Made by a program: the position numbers and the translations under genes. The notes below the pieces were generated by a model. That model saw nothing but the letters and a program-made list of their open reading frames with translations. It had not been told where the DNA came from and did no database searches. Below are positions 1-11,789 of a stretch of DNA of 64,000 bases, piece by piece (within the stretch, counting starts at the first letter, position 1; each line of letters opens with the position of its first letter). Source of the stretch: Siphonodentalium dalli (taxonomy: Eukaryota; Mollusca; Scaphopoda; Gadilida; Siphonodentaliidae); the NCBI GenBank assembly GCA_032622095.1, contig CP136065.1:22126134-22190133 (forward strand). Reading direction: 5' to 3'.

Positions 1-111
1 TAAGCGCAATTAAACTAGCATCTCTTGCACATATCTATAGTATTAATTACCATGGACATATAGCATGAATGTGGTGTAACTGAGGACTTGCTTCCCTCAT
101 ATGATATGCCT

Positions 112-291
112 GTATACTAAAAAATCAAAAAAATCAAAGTTGCCTCGACTAGTACAGAAAGTAATGCTATCGCGTATGGGAGGCCCTTTTCACATTTATA
201 AATAATAAATGTGAAAAGTGCCTCCCATATGCGATAGCATTACTTTCTGTACTAGTCGAGGCAACTTTGATTTTTTTTATTTTGAGTATAC
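112..291. mobile_element. Near-perfect hairpin MITE
   Basis: Arms of about 86 bp (112-199 and 206-291) are almost exact reverse complements around an AT-rich loop (taaataataaa). Both ends carry GTATAC. Decayed relatives of the loop-side arm (aatgtgaaaa..gcctccca) recur near 838-870 and 2616-2642. This is typical of a recently inserted foldback MITE. No target duplication can be assigned because GTATAC is itself palindromic. Confidence 0.75.
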
Positions 292-298
292 AGCGCAA

Positions 299-425
299 AT
301 TTTTGCACTTAGGTATTACGCTTAAGCGCAAATAACCTCTATCATTTGCGCTTAAGCTAAAATATTTATGCTTAAGCGCAAATCAGTTACGCTTAAGCAG
401 AAATCATGTGCGCTTAAGTGCAAAT
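299..425. repeat. CTTAAG palindrome cluster
   Basis: Several copies of a palindromic word, full form atttgcgcttaagcgcaaat or close, are spaced roughly 20-30 bp apart. Further copies lie at 783-830 and 2574-2612. Each core is CTTAAG flanked by GC/TTTG. The spacing is irregular, so this is a dispersed motif cluster, not a tandem satellite. Function is unknown; it may be the subterminal motif of the surrounding TIR element. Confidence 0.6.
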
Positions 426-599
426 AGATCATATTTGGGCTTAATTTGTGCTGATAATATGAAAATATTTTTTTTTTCCCTATTTCAAGTCAATAAGTAC
501 ACCTTATGAGGGAAGCAAGACTACAGTAACCCATAATTCCCTATTATGGTCATGGAAATGGTATATATCTGTGCATGAGATGTCCCTTTAATAAAATAT

Positions 600-1020
600 A
601 CAAGAGCGCTGGGAGTGAGGCACCAACTATTGGGACACCAGGGACAGAAATGCTGATATACATATGGAAATATGTTTTTTCTTCAACTTTCTGTACTAGT
701 ATGGGGCTACTACTATGGGCCCATTATAATATACTATGAGATGGACTCAATCATTTACAATCAGAAGGAAGTAAGGGAGTGTTAGGTATTTGCACTTAAG
801 GGCAAATGATTTACGCTTAAGCGCAAATAAATAATAAATGTGAAAAAGGCCTCCCATAATCGCCAGTAGCCCCAACTAATATATACAGAAGATAATATAA
901 TGCTATCACAAGTCACTCCAACTAAAACAGAAGGTAATACTATTGCAAGTCAGCTATTTTGAAAGAAGTTAGGCTCGCTCCTTACCCATCAAAACAAGAG
1001 ATGATATGTCAATAGGAGTT
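600..1020. other. Non-coding, fragments of hairpin element
   Basis: AT-rich sequence with no recognisable gene. It contains isolated CTTAAG words (783-830) and a partial copy of the first hairpin (838-870). Confidence 0.5.
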
Positions 1021-1024
1021 AAGG

Positions 1025-2519
1025 TTAGGGCGCGTACACATGAAGCTGCAAGAAAATATCTGCAAGAAAATATCAGGTACAATTGTACTCTGATATTTTC
1101 TTGCTGCAAAGATTACGCCCGTGAGAAAGCGGCGGGTTAGTTGACGTTGATTGAGCTCAATGTGACTAGTGTTAGTCGTGTTTGTTGAAGTGAATTGCTG
1201 CGGACAAACAATCTATAGCCCATATCGAATATTCATAGAGTTGTAATGTGTTATGGAAAATTTAAAATGCCACCTATTTTAACGATAAAGGAACGTGTCC
1301 TCGTCGTTGGAGTAGGGATGTGTGTTCAGGGACGCGATGAGCTCTGATGTATGTACTCATTATGTTCTCATGCACATCTTCCTACTTTTGGTCAAATTTT
1401 GGTTTGGTTCATCTATGCATCCCTTCTATGCATACAGTCCAAATTAAAGTAAAACAACTATATCAATGCATGTGAGGTACCATATTATAAAGCATCCCCA
1501 TACACGCAGAGGGTTTCCGTTCGGGGTGTCCACCTTGGGAAATTCTAACTGCACCCCCCCCCCCCTTGAATCACAATCAGACCAAACACAAGTTTTCCAT
1601 AATTCCATTTGCACCCTCCTTGCACCTTAGTGCTCTTAGGCCTAATATTAGACCATGGTTCGGTCCGGTGTGCGAAAATTTTGTAATCTGAACAAGAAAA
1701 TCCTACCATCTAGACTAGCCTCAATCATTCCTAGAGTTGGAAATTTCAAACGTGACACCCCATTTAGGTTGGAAAATTTACATCTGATGACAATTCCAAT
1801 GACAATGTTGACCAAATGTATGACAATATTGTTTTCTTAAATTAACTAGCAGTTTTTGACTTTTGACTGACCACGGGGGAGGGACCAGGACACAAGCTTT
1901 CAAAGTGTTGGAAATTTCCAACCTGTCACCCCCTGAGGTTGGAAAGTTTCCAACTGATGACCATTTCAGACCAAATTTTTTACCGAAAATAGGAAAATAT
2001 TCAAATATTGGTTCAAAAACAATTAATTCCCCAAAGAATTTTTTTTTAAATCAAACTACAAGAACATTTTCAACCTATTGTTGGTGTGAACTTTCTAAAA
2101 AATGTTTTGGCAGATATGAAATGTCCAACTGTTGAAAATATTGACCAAAGTTGGGGTGAGACACACCCCAAGCCCCCCCCCTGTCGCGACGTCTCTGTAC
2201 ACACGTATATACATGTATATATAATACATCAGCGGTTCTGACAACCAATATAAAATGGAAATACGTAGTATGTTGAAACAGACGATACTATTGATGGATC
2301 ATAACTCGAGTGCTTGAATTGTTACGATCATATCCCTGCGAGATTAGTTAACGGATACCGATGGCCACCTATCAAGGTGAACACATATCTCCAATTGGCG
2401 ATAAAATATCAGCGCACTGCCTTCGTCGGATATTTTCCGGTATTATTTATTTCATTGGTCAAGTAAGTCACATGGGGCATACCTGATATTTTCTTGCTGG
2501 CCATGTGTACGCGCCCTAA
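1025..2519. mobile_element. Non-autonomous TIR transposon, about 1.5 kb
   Basis: The left end (ttagggcgcgtacacatg, then tgcaagaaaatatc) is the reverse complement of the right end (gatattttcttgct, then ccatgtgtacgcgccctaa). Inside the left end, 1051-1108 is a second small palindrome built from the same tgcaagaaaatatc word. The interior has no transposase and includes C-runs and a thrice-repeated ggttggaaa..ttccaac motif (about 1735-1960). I could not find a clean target duplication, so the superfamily is open. Short open frames in this stretch show no recognisable domain. Confidence 0.7.
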
Positions 2520-2640
2520 GTTATGGATAAACCTATTTATTCACCAGGGGTATTTAGTTACATATAACCATGAATTGCGCTTAAGCAAATAATTACACTT
2601 AAGTGCAATTAATTATTAAATGTGAATTTATCCTCCCATA

Positions 2641-2816
2641 GATCATCGGCATATATACGCTGATCATTGACAGAAATAAATTCCACCTTAGATCGGCTAT
2701 GCCGATGGTCTGCGTAACTATGCCGATGATTGGCTATTATACACAGATCTATCATCATCGTAACTACGCCGATGATCGGCGTATATATGCCGATCTAGGG
2801 GTGGAATTTATTTTTT
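2641..2816. mobile_element. Small hairpin MITE with gatcggc motifs
   Basis: aaataaattccacc (2674-2687) is inverted at 2801-2815 (ggtggaatttatttt). Between and just outside lie several copies of a cgatgatcggcgtatatatgc-like word in both orientations, so the whole segment can fold. It is non-coding. Confidence 0.6.
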
Positions 2817-2819
2817 ATG

Positions 2820-5141
2820 TGGCGGCTCCATGCTTCCGTATAAAAATAAGGATTTAATCGAATTTATCAATCGGTATCCTAATATTATGTTCAGTAACTG
2901 TGATATAAGATACTGCCCCCCTCCCTGGTAGATAAATGTATGTAAACATTACTAGTATGGGGCCATTCTCGGGTAATTATCGCCAATTCATGTTTACCTG
3001 TCACGCACCATATTCAATGCAAAAACGAACGTTTGTGTGTATAATTTTGTTCTTGTCTAGCTGGGGCCAACCAGTTGTGGCATATATTGAACAATAATCG
3101 CGCAATGCGACAATGATCTTCACATCGCTTGGTTGTACATACCGGTACCCCAAATCGAGACAAAATGCCCTGTCGTATGTTAGCTGGGTATGGATATTTA
3201 ATCAAATCATGTCACTCATACGGACATGTCTATTACATTGTTATTATTAATTTCGTCATGCGGGAAGGGGCGGCAATGTTTGTACACCATTGTGGGACAA
3301 AGATTGCTTGTAAATTTCATGCTGCACCTCGGGATGTTGTTGTCTCAAATATACGTGACAGATACGTTACCAAGATATGACCACTACATATGGGTTAATT
3401 AAAAACTCACCAGATTTGCCAGTTTTATCCACAAGTCCTTCCAATAACAAGCATCAAATATATGTTGGTATAGCTTACTATAATAAGCCTGTGGATATCT
3501 GACACACGGACAAGATATACTCTTCTCCTGTGAAGTGGTACGTTATTTTTTTGACAGATACGTTACCAACATTTTCCGCTGTATATCAATAAATGCTGGA
3601 AACTTTTTAATTAATTTGTTCTGAACATTTAACAACTTCGCCTAGAAATCAAATAACTAAAGCTGGAACGAAGATTAAGATATATCTTCCAAATCGGCCA
3701 GTATAAATGTTTCCGTTCCATGGATACGTTACTGCGACAGATACACGTGTTACCGATTTTAAAAATATTTTTTGGAACCAGGCTGAAGAAAAGATCTTAT
3801 CAAACGCCCGCAAATGAAATGTGTTCTTCGTTTTGGCACGTTATATGAAGTCTGTATCAGTTCATGTATGGTTGACTGAGGGTTAGTCCCAGAAGGCATT
3901 GACAAAGAAGCGATTTTGGTGTCATTCGATGCAAAGTATCTCTTGTATAACATATAAAAAATCCCCCTTTTGACAATCGCGAATTTGGCACAAATATAAG
4001 TCACTGAATTCAACATGTACGATTGTACGGATTGCTTTGGAAGGTGTGAGTGGCCGAGCACGATTCAACATTTGAAGATGGCTACCAAAATGGCCGTAAA
4101 AAATTGTCAAGTTTTAAGTTCTGCTGAGAAGCACACCAAAACAACTTTTCGGCTGTGCGTTATCGGTACCAAACTCATTAAACGTGAAGCCAATACTATT
4201 TTCCAAGACAATAATTTCCACCTATCAGCGCACAATTGTTCCACTGGGCAGTATCTATTGAAGGACCAAATGTGATGTCCACTTATTATTGGGGACTACC
4301 TGGAAATTTCGTAGAGATAATTCATATTTCTAACGAATCCCTATAATATTACAACCACAGTGCCAATTTCTACATATAACCACGATTCTGAACGATTCCA
4401 GTAAATATATGGGATCGGTGGTCTACAGTCTGCATAAGAAGCATATGCAATGGCATAATCTGGAAAAAATGCAGAGGAGCACATAATCTGGCGTGGACGC
4501 AAAGGGATGGTGTGAAGGAATAAGACTGTTCTCTGTATAAATTTTATTCATCTGTAACATCATTTAGTAAGCAGCGTGTGATGGTAAATGATACATAATT
4601 GTGAATCAATCATAGATGTCATAGAACGGTCGAAGGCGTCGCTTATTAATTAGCGATTGCATGTTGCCACATGTCAGATAGGCCTGAAGATCCAGAACTA
4701 ATTAAAGAGTAGATTAATGTTTGGTTTATATATACGCTAATGACCTATAGCGCCATTAGTATCTTCCTTTGCCTGTACTGACCCATGGGTGAACTGAAAT
4801 TATTACCTAATACTTCCTTCCTTTGTGGTTAGACTTGAATAACTCATAAGTCGCGGCCTCTCCGAGTATGACCTTGGCAATTTGGTTGGGGTCACTATAG
4901 CTCGATTATATTCTGTCTCCCCCATAGGTAAGATGGATATGTTTAGTATGTACTATCACGTTCCTTGGATAAGAAGGGGTAGGGGTGATTACTCTACAAT
5001 GGTAGCATAATTTGTGTATGTGGTCACGTGTGTCAGATGGGCAGAGAGTTCTTAGTTTGTCCTTATAGCTATAGCATTATGCTATAGCACCAAAAAGAGA
5101 TATGCATTTTGTATATATTCCACAATAATGTCGCCCTAAAA
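2820..5141. other. Non-coding region, no gene recognised
   Basis: I see no conserved domain and no convincing exon borders here. A short word, (a)cagatacgttacc, recurs at about 3357, 3555, 3722 (diverged) and 6531, hinting at an old dispersed repeat. Open frames near 3129-3380 and 4015-4275 are short, low in domain signal and not supported. Confidence 0.4.
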
Positions 5142-6296
5142 ATCGAATCAATCTCAGACAGTGTCTCTTTTAACTATCGAATCAATCTCAGACAGTGTCT
5201 CTTTTAACTATCGAATCAATCTCAGACAGTGTCTCTTTTAACTATCGAATCAATCTCAGACAGTGTCTCTTGTAACTATCGAATCAATCTCAGACAGTGT
5301 CTCTTTTAACTATCGAATAAATCTCAGACAGTGTCTCTTTTAACTATCGAATCAATCTCAGACAGTGTCTCTTTTAACTATCGAATCAATCTCAGACAGT
5401 GTCTCTTTTAACTATCGAATCAATCTCAGACAGTGTCTCTTTTAACTATCGAATCAATCTCAGACAGTGTCTCTTTTAACCATCGAATCAATCTCAGACA
5501 GTGTCTCTTTTAACTATCGAATCAATCTCAGACAGTGTCTCTTTTAACTATCGAATCAATCTCAGACAGTGTCTCTTTTAACTATCGAATCAATCTCAGA
5601 CAGTGTCTCTTTTAACTATCGAATCAATCTCAGACAGTGTCTCTTTTAACTATCGAATCAATCTCAGACAGTGTCTCTTTTAACTATCGAATCAATCTCA
5701 GACAGTGTCTCTTTTAACTATCGAATCAATCTCAGACAGTGTCTCTTTTAACTATCGAATCAATCTCAGACAGTGTCTCTTTTAACTATAGAATCAATCT
5801 CAGACAGTGTCTCTTTTAACTATCGAATCAATCTCAGACAGTGTCTCTTTTAACTATCGAATCAATCTCAGACAGTGTCTCTTTTAACTATCGAATCAAT
5901 CTCAGACTGTGTCTCTTTTAACTATCGAATCAATCTCAGACAGTGTCTCTTTTAACTATCGAATCAATCTCAGACAGTGTCTCTTTTAACTATCGAATCA
6001 ATCTCAGACAGTGTCTCTTTTAACTATCGAATCAATCTCAGACAGTGTCTCTTTTAACTATCGAATCAATCTCAGACAGTCTCTCTTTTAACTATCGAAT
6101 CAATCTCAGACAGTGTCTCTTTTAACTGTCGAATCAATCTCAGACAGTGTCTCTTTTAACTATCGAATCAATCTCAGACAGTGTCTCTTTTAACTATCGA
6201 ATCAATCTCAGACAGTGTCTATTTTAACTATCGAATCAATCTCAGACAGTGTCTCTTTTAACTATCGAATCAATCTCAGACAGTGTCTCTTTAACT
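5142..6296. repeat. 34-bp minisatellite, about 34 copies
   Basis: A 34-bp unit (tatcgaatcaatctcagaca followed by gtgtctcttttaac) is repeated head-to-tail about 34 times over about 1155 bp. The copies are nearly identical, with scattered single-base variants (for example aataaatc, ctgtgtc, ctctctc). Internally, gacagtgtc is a short dyad. There are no unique spacers, so this is not a CRISPR array. The homogeneity suggests recent expansion and probable length polymorphism. Confidence 0.97.
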
Positions 6297-7430
6297 AACT
6301 GCAGCCATGTTGGCTGCTATCATGGATATTGATAACAATGTCGAATGATAACAAATCAGCGATAACAAATCTTTACCAATTTCTCATTGGTCAACTCCTT
6401 TATCGCATACCACGACCATCCAAATATGCCTAGCATGTAGTCTATATGCCATACGCAGGTCTATTTTAAAGTATAAATTATATAGGCTTCGTAACATTGA
6501 ACACATATTTTCTCTCTATATATGTAGCGAGAGATACGTTACCAAACATTATAGAAAACACATAACGGACGAACTGTTCGTGGTGTATTGAGCACTCTCT
6601 CACGAGACTGAAAATTCAATGTCCATTTGTCACTTTTACATTGAATCCAGTGTTCACATCAGTTTGCGGTAATATGTAAGGTGACTTGCTTGGTTTTGTT
6701 TCCTGGAAATGTACACCCCATTCAGTGCACGAGCACAGCGGAATGTGTATTATAGCTATAAGTAAAACACTAAGAATTAGAATTATGTTGTATGGAGTAT
6801 GGGTTAACGCATTGGATGACAGATTTCCCGATGTTGCTTCTTATGACAAGGTTAATGCGATCGTCTGCTGCCATTACCACTCTTTGGGTCCGTTTTATAG
6901 TGTAAACAATTTTTCCAGCTGACACTGCATGATGAATAGTCTCTGAGTGACTGTCAAATTTACTACTATAGTAACATTGATTCAACAAACCAAACTCGCG
7001 ACTGCATGTCATCAATTGCTGCAAAATCAGATGTGCTACTATAACTTTGTTAATATAAGTATATGGTCTGCTATACGATAATGACTTCCAAAGTGAACCA
7101 CGCTATCTTGATTTACTGAAATAACTCATCGCATAGTGATGCAATCTATATATATACCGCGCGCGTACAAATTCCGCATTTTAGTATCGACTGACTAAGA
7201 TTAAGTAATTGTAGTCGGCAGAATATAAACTCCGGCTCCAAATCTGTGTTTTTAATTTGGTCGCCCACATACGTCATTCATAGTTTAGTCACGGAAATCT
7301 CCAAATATCGGTGATGGCATTATTTATTAATTTCTCAGCTTATTTATTATGCGATCGGAATGGGACTTGGGTCATTTTAATCACAAAAGGGGGGGCTTTC
7401 CGATTGCGTTTGGAAGTTTCTAGACCAAAT
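6297..7430. other. Non-coding region, no gene recognised
   Basis: AT-rich intergenic or intronic sequence. The small open frames on either strand around 6686-7024 have no recognisable domain and no supporting splice signals. Confidence 0.4.
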
Positions 7431-7439
7431 AAATCCGTA

Positions 7440-7760
7440 AACCAGGTTCCCAATATTTTGATGAAGTTACCCGGGTTGGGGGGAATTGTGATAAAGTTAC
7501 CCAGTTAATACAATTTCATGTATGGCAACCAAATATTTATTTTTTGTGATCAAATTATGACCATCCCCAGTACTAAATTTCCTTAATTTATTCTCATTGA
7601 GGGCTATCACTTTCCAAAACTGAACAGTACAATAATATATTTCCCTTTTAAGTCACTTTTAAATCGCTTTCATATTGTGAAGTTTGCTTAACCTGGGTAA
7701 CTTTATCACAATTTTGAATTTTCACAACTCTAAACAGAGGAGAGTGACCAATTCAACTTT
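7440..7760. mobile_element. Decayed GATAAAGTTACCC MITE
   Basis: Diverged inverted repeats made of gataaagttaccc words (about 7450-7506) face their complements, cctgggtaactttatcac (about 7690-7712), and a terminal gagtgacc (near 7741). This is the same family as the better-preserved element at 48501-48883. Confidence 0.6.
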
Positions 7761-7820
7761 AATAATAGTGGCCTAACTAGGCTAACTAGAGATGTGTCAA
7801 TTGATATTACTCATTTATTA

Positions 7821-10034
7821 GCTCAACTTACTTTGTAAGTTTGAGCTATTGCCATGGTTTGGCGTCCGTCGTCCGTGTGTGCATGTATGCGTGTGTCGTG
7901 TGTCCGTCAACAATTTCCTTTGGCGCAGGCTACAGGTCGTACCTTTGGTCTGATCTTTATGAAATTTGTCATGAATGTTGACATTGACATGTAGATGGGA
8001 ACGAGTCATCTTGGGGTCATTCGGCCAAAAAACATGGCCGCTGGTGGCCATTTTGTATTTCAAAATTCAATCCATTGGCGCGGGCTACAGGTCGTACTGT
8101 TCGTCTGATCATCATGAAATTTGTCATGTATGTTAATATTGACATGTAGATGGGAACGAGTCATTTTGGGGTCGTTTGGCCAAAAACATGGCCGCCTGCA
8201 TCCATCTTGGATTTTACTCTTTGCATGACTAAATCCTTTGGCGTGGGCTACAGGTCGTAGCTTTGATCGGAACTTCCTGAAATTTTTCATGGATGTTAAA
8301 AATGACATGTTGATGGGAACGAGTCATTTTGGGGTCGTTCGGCCGAAAAACATGGCCGCCAACAGCCATCTTGGATTTTACTCTTTGCATGACTAAATCC
8401 TTTGGCGCGGGCTACAGGTCGTAGCTTTGGTCTAATCCTTATAGAGATATGTCATGATTGTTGACATTGACATGTAGATGAGAACGAGTCATTTTGGGGT
8501 CATTCGGCCAAAAAACATGGCCGCTGGCGATCATTTTGGATTTCAAAATTCAATCCATTGGCGCGGGCTACAGGTCGTACTGTTCGTCTGATCATCATGA
8601 AATTTGTCATGGATGTTAATATTGACATGTAGATGGGAACGAGTCATTTTGGGGTCGTTCGGCCAAAAAACATGGCCGCCAGCAGCCATCTTGGATTTTA
8701 CTCTTTGCATGATTAAATCCTTTGGCGTGGGCTACAGGTCGTAGCTTTGATCGGAACTTCATGAAACTTGTCATGGATATTAAAAATGACATGTAGATGG
8801 GAACGAATCATTTTGGGGTCGTTTGACCGAAAAACATGGCCGCCAGCAGCCATCTTGGATTTTACTCTTTGCATGACTAAATCCTTTGGCGCGGGCTACA
8901 GGTCGTACCTTTGGTCTAATCTTTATGAAATTTGTCATGAATGTTGACATTGTCATGTAGATGGGAACGAGTCATTTTGGGGTCATTTGGCCAAAAAACA
9001 TGGCCACTGGTGGCCATCTTGGATTTAAAAATTCGATCCATTGGCGCGGGCTACAGGTCGTACTGTTCGTCTGATCATAATGAAATTTGTCATGGATGTT
9101 AATATTGATATGTAGATGGGAACGAGTCATTTTGGGGTCGTTCGGCCAAAAAACATGGCCGCCAGCAGCCATCTTGTATTTTACTCTTTGCATGACTAAA
9201 TCCTTTGGCGCTGGCTACAGGTCGTACCTTTGATCGGAACTTCATGAAATTTGTCATGGATATTAGAAATGACATGTAGATGGGAACGAGTCATTTTGGG
9301 GTCGTTTGGCGTAAAACATGGCCGCCAGCAGCCATCTTGGATTTTACTCTTTGCATGACTAAATCCTTTGGCGCGGGCTACAGGTCGTACCTTTGGTCTA
9401 ATATTTATGAAATTTGTCATAAATATTGACATTGACATGTAGATGGGAACGAGTTATTTTGGGGTCATTTGGCCAAAAAACATGGCCGCTGGCAGCCATC
9501 TTGGATTTAAACATTCAATCCATTGGCGCGGGCTACAGGTCGTACTGTTCGTCTGATCATGAAATGTGTTATGGATGTTAACAATAACATGTAGATGGGA
9601 ACGAGTCCTTTTGGGGTCATTCGGCCAAAAAACATGGCCGCCAGCAGCCATCTTGGATTTTACTCTTTGCAAGACTAAATCCTTTGGCACAGGCTACAGG
9701 TCTTACCTTTGGTCAGATCATTATGAGATTTGTAAAGACTGTTGACATTGACATGTTCAAGATGGGAATGTGTCATTTTGAGGTAATTCGGAAAAAAACA
9801 TGGCTGCCGGTGGCCATTTTAGATTTTACTCTTTGCATGACTAAATCCTTTGGCACACCATAATCACCTTATCCCTGAGCCGATGATTATAAAACTTGTC
9901 ATGAATGTTGATATTGACATGTACATCTTGTCTTACTTATACATTTCAATTTGCACCTTTCCTATTCCTCCATTTACTGTCAACCATTAAATTATTCCCC
10001 TACCTAAGTTGAGCTACAGTGTCATTGAGACTTT
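7821..10034 (+). mobile_element. Satellite-carrying element, copy 1
   Basis: The left end (gctcaacttactttgtaagt, then ttgagctattg) forms a hairpin. The right end (gttgagctacagtgtcattg, then agacttt) contains the cagtgtcattg dyad. The same two ends bound the copies at 42448-44199 (inverted) and 57861-59430. The perfect 9-bp direct repeat catttatta lies immediately outside (7812-7820 and 10035-10043), as expected for a target-site duplication of a Mutator-like or similar element. No transposase is present; the interior is a tandem array. Open frames on the minus strand with the recurring SKMAAGGHVF pattern come from the satellite and are not genes. Confidence 0.75.
7925..9850 (+). repeat. About 160-bp satellite array with trimeric higher order
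   Basis: The anchor word tacaggtcgta (or a close variant) recurs at about 7931, 8086, 8249, 8413, 8569, 8733, 8897, 9052, 9216, 9379, 9534 and 9695. The spacings repeat as 155, 163, 164, so the real unit is a trimer of about 483 bp repeated roughly four times. Each monomer contains gacatgtagatgggaacgag, a cattttggggtc block and aacatggccgcc..gccatcttgg. The 155-bp steps have a different junction (caaaattcaatccattgg) from the others (ctctttgcatgactaaatcc). Confidence 0.95.
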
Positions 10035-10085
10035 CATTTATTAATTGTCACTGGGTCTTATACACATTTCAAACTTATTTTACAG

Positions 10086-10112
10086 AAGATGTACCAAAGC
10101 AAATATCAATTG
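10086..10112 (+). CDS. Candidate 27-bp micro-exon upstream of SEA exons
   Basis: The sequence is bounded by an acceptor (ttattttacag) and a strong donor (gtaagtga). Read so that the first two bases finish a codon, it gives DVPKQISI and ends with one base of the next codon (phase 1 to phase 1). That phase matches the following exon at 12293, giving DVPKQISI-VEVELQV, which would lead into a SEA domain. Being so short, it rests on splice borders and phase only. The exon before it, with the protein's N-terminus, was not found. Confidence 0.5.
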
Positions 10113-11300
10113 GTAAGTGAAGTAAAGTTATATAATGTACTAACATGGACTATCCAATTATGCAATACACTTATAATAGCACATACGATAGATACAATAA
10201 ATTAATTACTTATTCTATCATTTGTCCAAAAACATTTGGAGATCTTTTTTTATTCTAGTGAGAAATTTTTTATTTCTATTTCTTTATACTCCTGAAACTA
10301 TATAGAAAGTTCATCTTTTAATATGAGAACAGGACTACAAAACTGACTTATATAGTATATACACAGACAGACACGTGTTAATGGGTTTGTTGCTACTACA
10401 CAAGCGCTGTGCAGCTCATTTTATCCTTTGTGATGGCACAAGTGCCACATCAGCAAACCAATTTACACATGTGTCGTTCTGTGTTTATAACACATCACCC
10501 ATCCTATAATCCATGCTTTAAAAAATACAGTCTTACAGGTTTTATTTAGGCACATACAGGGCTTGTTTTCTCATGTGTGATGATGCTTTTATTTTATAGT
10601 TCAGGTTTTATGGTTGAGGCGAATGTCATGTACGCCATTCGTACATTCCATACTGATTTGTAAATATGGAACAGCAATCACACTGTACTTCCAGGAACAA
10701 GTGTGTAATAAATGCTATATACATATCATCAACATCACCATCATCATCATCATCATCATATGTTTCGAATCATGTCATTCAACTTTTGGTTTAGATATAA
10801 CAAAAATTATTAACGCCACCGGTGTATACTGTTGGCCAAATAATAGAAATCCATGGTCCTATGTAGGTTTTATAAATAGATAATTGTTTTTTTTCCGGTT
10901 ATTTTGGGACGCGTTAAAGTTGTACTGCGACCTCGAGTCCGGTAAAAGCTGCAGTAGTAGTAATGTCCAAGTTCGTGAAAGTTATATTGACTATGCCGAT
11001 GATTTGAGAAGCTTTATTGTTTTAGGATATTGTAGAAAAGCTAATCTGGCCGTGTCAAATTGAGCTATAGCGATGGGATATATCGCAGGACAATACATTT
11101 CGGGTTTTCGTGGGTGTGTATTCGCTGGATGTCTTATAGTTGCAGTATATAACTACATGTATTATGACGCGTTAATTGCGTTCGATGTTTATAGGTATGA
11201 ACAATGGCTGGGTCATGCACACTTGAAGATTTTATGGCGGGACCACAATTTTTGATCCGCATTTAGAATCTTTCTGGTTTGGTGAATGAAAAAGCTGCAG
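10113..11300. other. Intronic sequence with (ATC)n microsatellite
   Basis: This lies between the candidate exons. It contains an imperfect trinucleotide run, (atc/acc)n, at about 10728-10760. The open frame across it (10614-10883) is driven by that run and has no domain. Confidence 0.5.
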
Positions 11301-11309
11301 CAATAAGGC

Positions 11310-11597
11310 TGAAGGGGTCACTCTCACCAAAAAAAGTGCTGAAGGGTACATAGGGTTTGAAAATGTGCTGAAGGGTACTACACAGGGTTTGAACACCATT
11401 ACATAAATTGTGTTGATGAAAAGTCTGGCGCCCATTAGCAGTTTGTTTTCAGTACATTTTAATATTCATTGGAAGGTAAACAATTATTCTCTGGCAGAAA
11501 TCATGGCAGATACGAAGACTGAATGTCCTTTATAATGACGTTTCAAACCATGTGTACCCTTCAGTACATTTTTTGGTGAAAGTGACCCCTTCAGCAG
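11310..11597. mobile_element. MITE with about 42-bp TIRs
   Basis: ctgaaggggtcactctcacc, then aaaaaaagtgctgaagggta (from 11310), is inverted at about 11551-11597 (tacccttcagtacatttttt, then ggtgaaagtgaccccttcag). The flanks show cagcaataa on the left and cagtaataa on the right, a possible 9-bp target duplication with one mismatch that would fit a Mutator-type MITE. It is non-coding and sits in the intron upstream of the exon at 12293. Confidence 0.7.
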
Positions 11598-11789
11598 TAA
11601 TAAACCGTAGTTTTTTGTAATAATTTGAAGGATTAGTTGTTTTAACGGAATTCTGAGGCAGTGCATTCATGTAACCAATATATTTTATATTATAATTTAT
11701 ATTTATGGCTAATAATGTGATCTTGGTGGCGTTACCATTTGTGACTATGGTTTTCTTGTTATAGATTGTGTCACAATAACTCTGTCATC

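Larger units (their letters stand above)
1..590. mobile_element. Imperfect TIR element with nested hairpin MITE
   Basis: The sequence near 20-105 is the imperfect reverse complement of 499-585 (shared blocks include cttgcttccctcat and the gcatctc/tgcac stretch), so a non-coding inverted-repeat element of about 580 bp seems to fill the start of the window. Its left edge may lie outside. A near-perfect hairpin (112-291) and a cluster of CTTAAG motifs (299-425) lie between the arms. No coding sequence is seen. The pairing of the outer arms was judged by eye and is only moderately secure. Confidence 0.5.

Noticed and set aside
1655-2135. Two short plus-strand frames
   Set aside because: They lie inside the 1.5-kb TIR element and are made of the repeated ggttggaaa..ttccaac motif.
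5142-6296. CRISPR-like regular repeat
   Set aside because: There are no unique spacers; the 34-bp units are directly adjacent. The genome is eukaryotic.
7818-9690. Minus-strand frames with recurring SKMAAGGHVFWPNDPKMTRS
   Set aside because: They come from the roughly 160-bp satellite. Monomer lengths of 155, 163 and 164 are not multiples of three, and the frame jumps between monomers.
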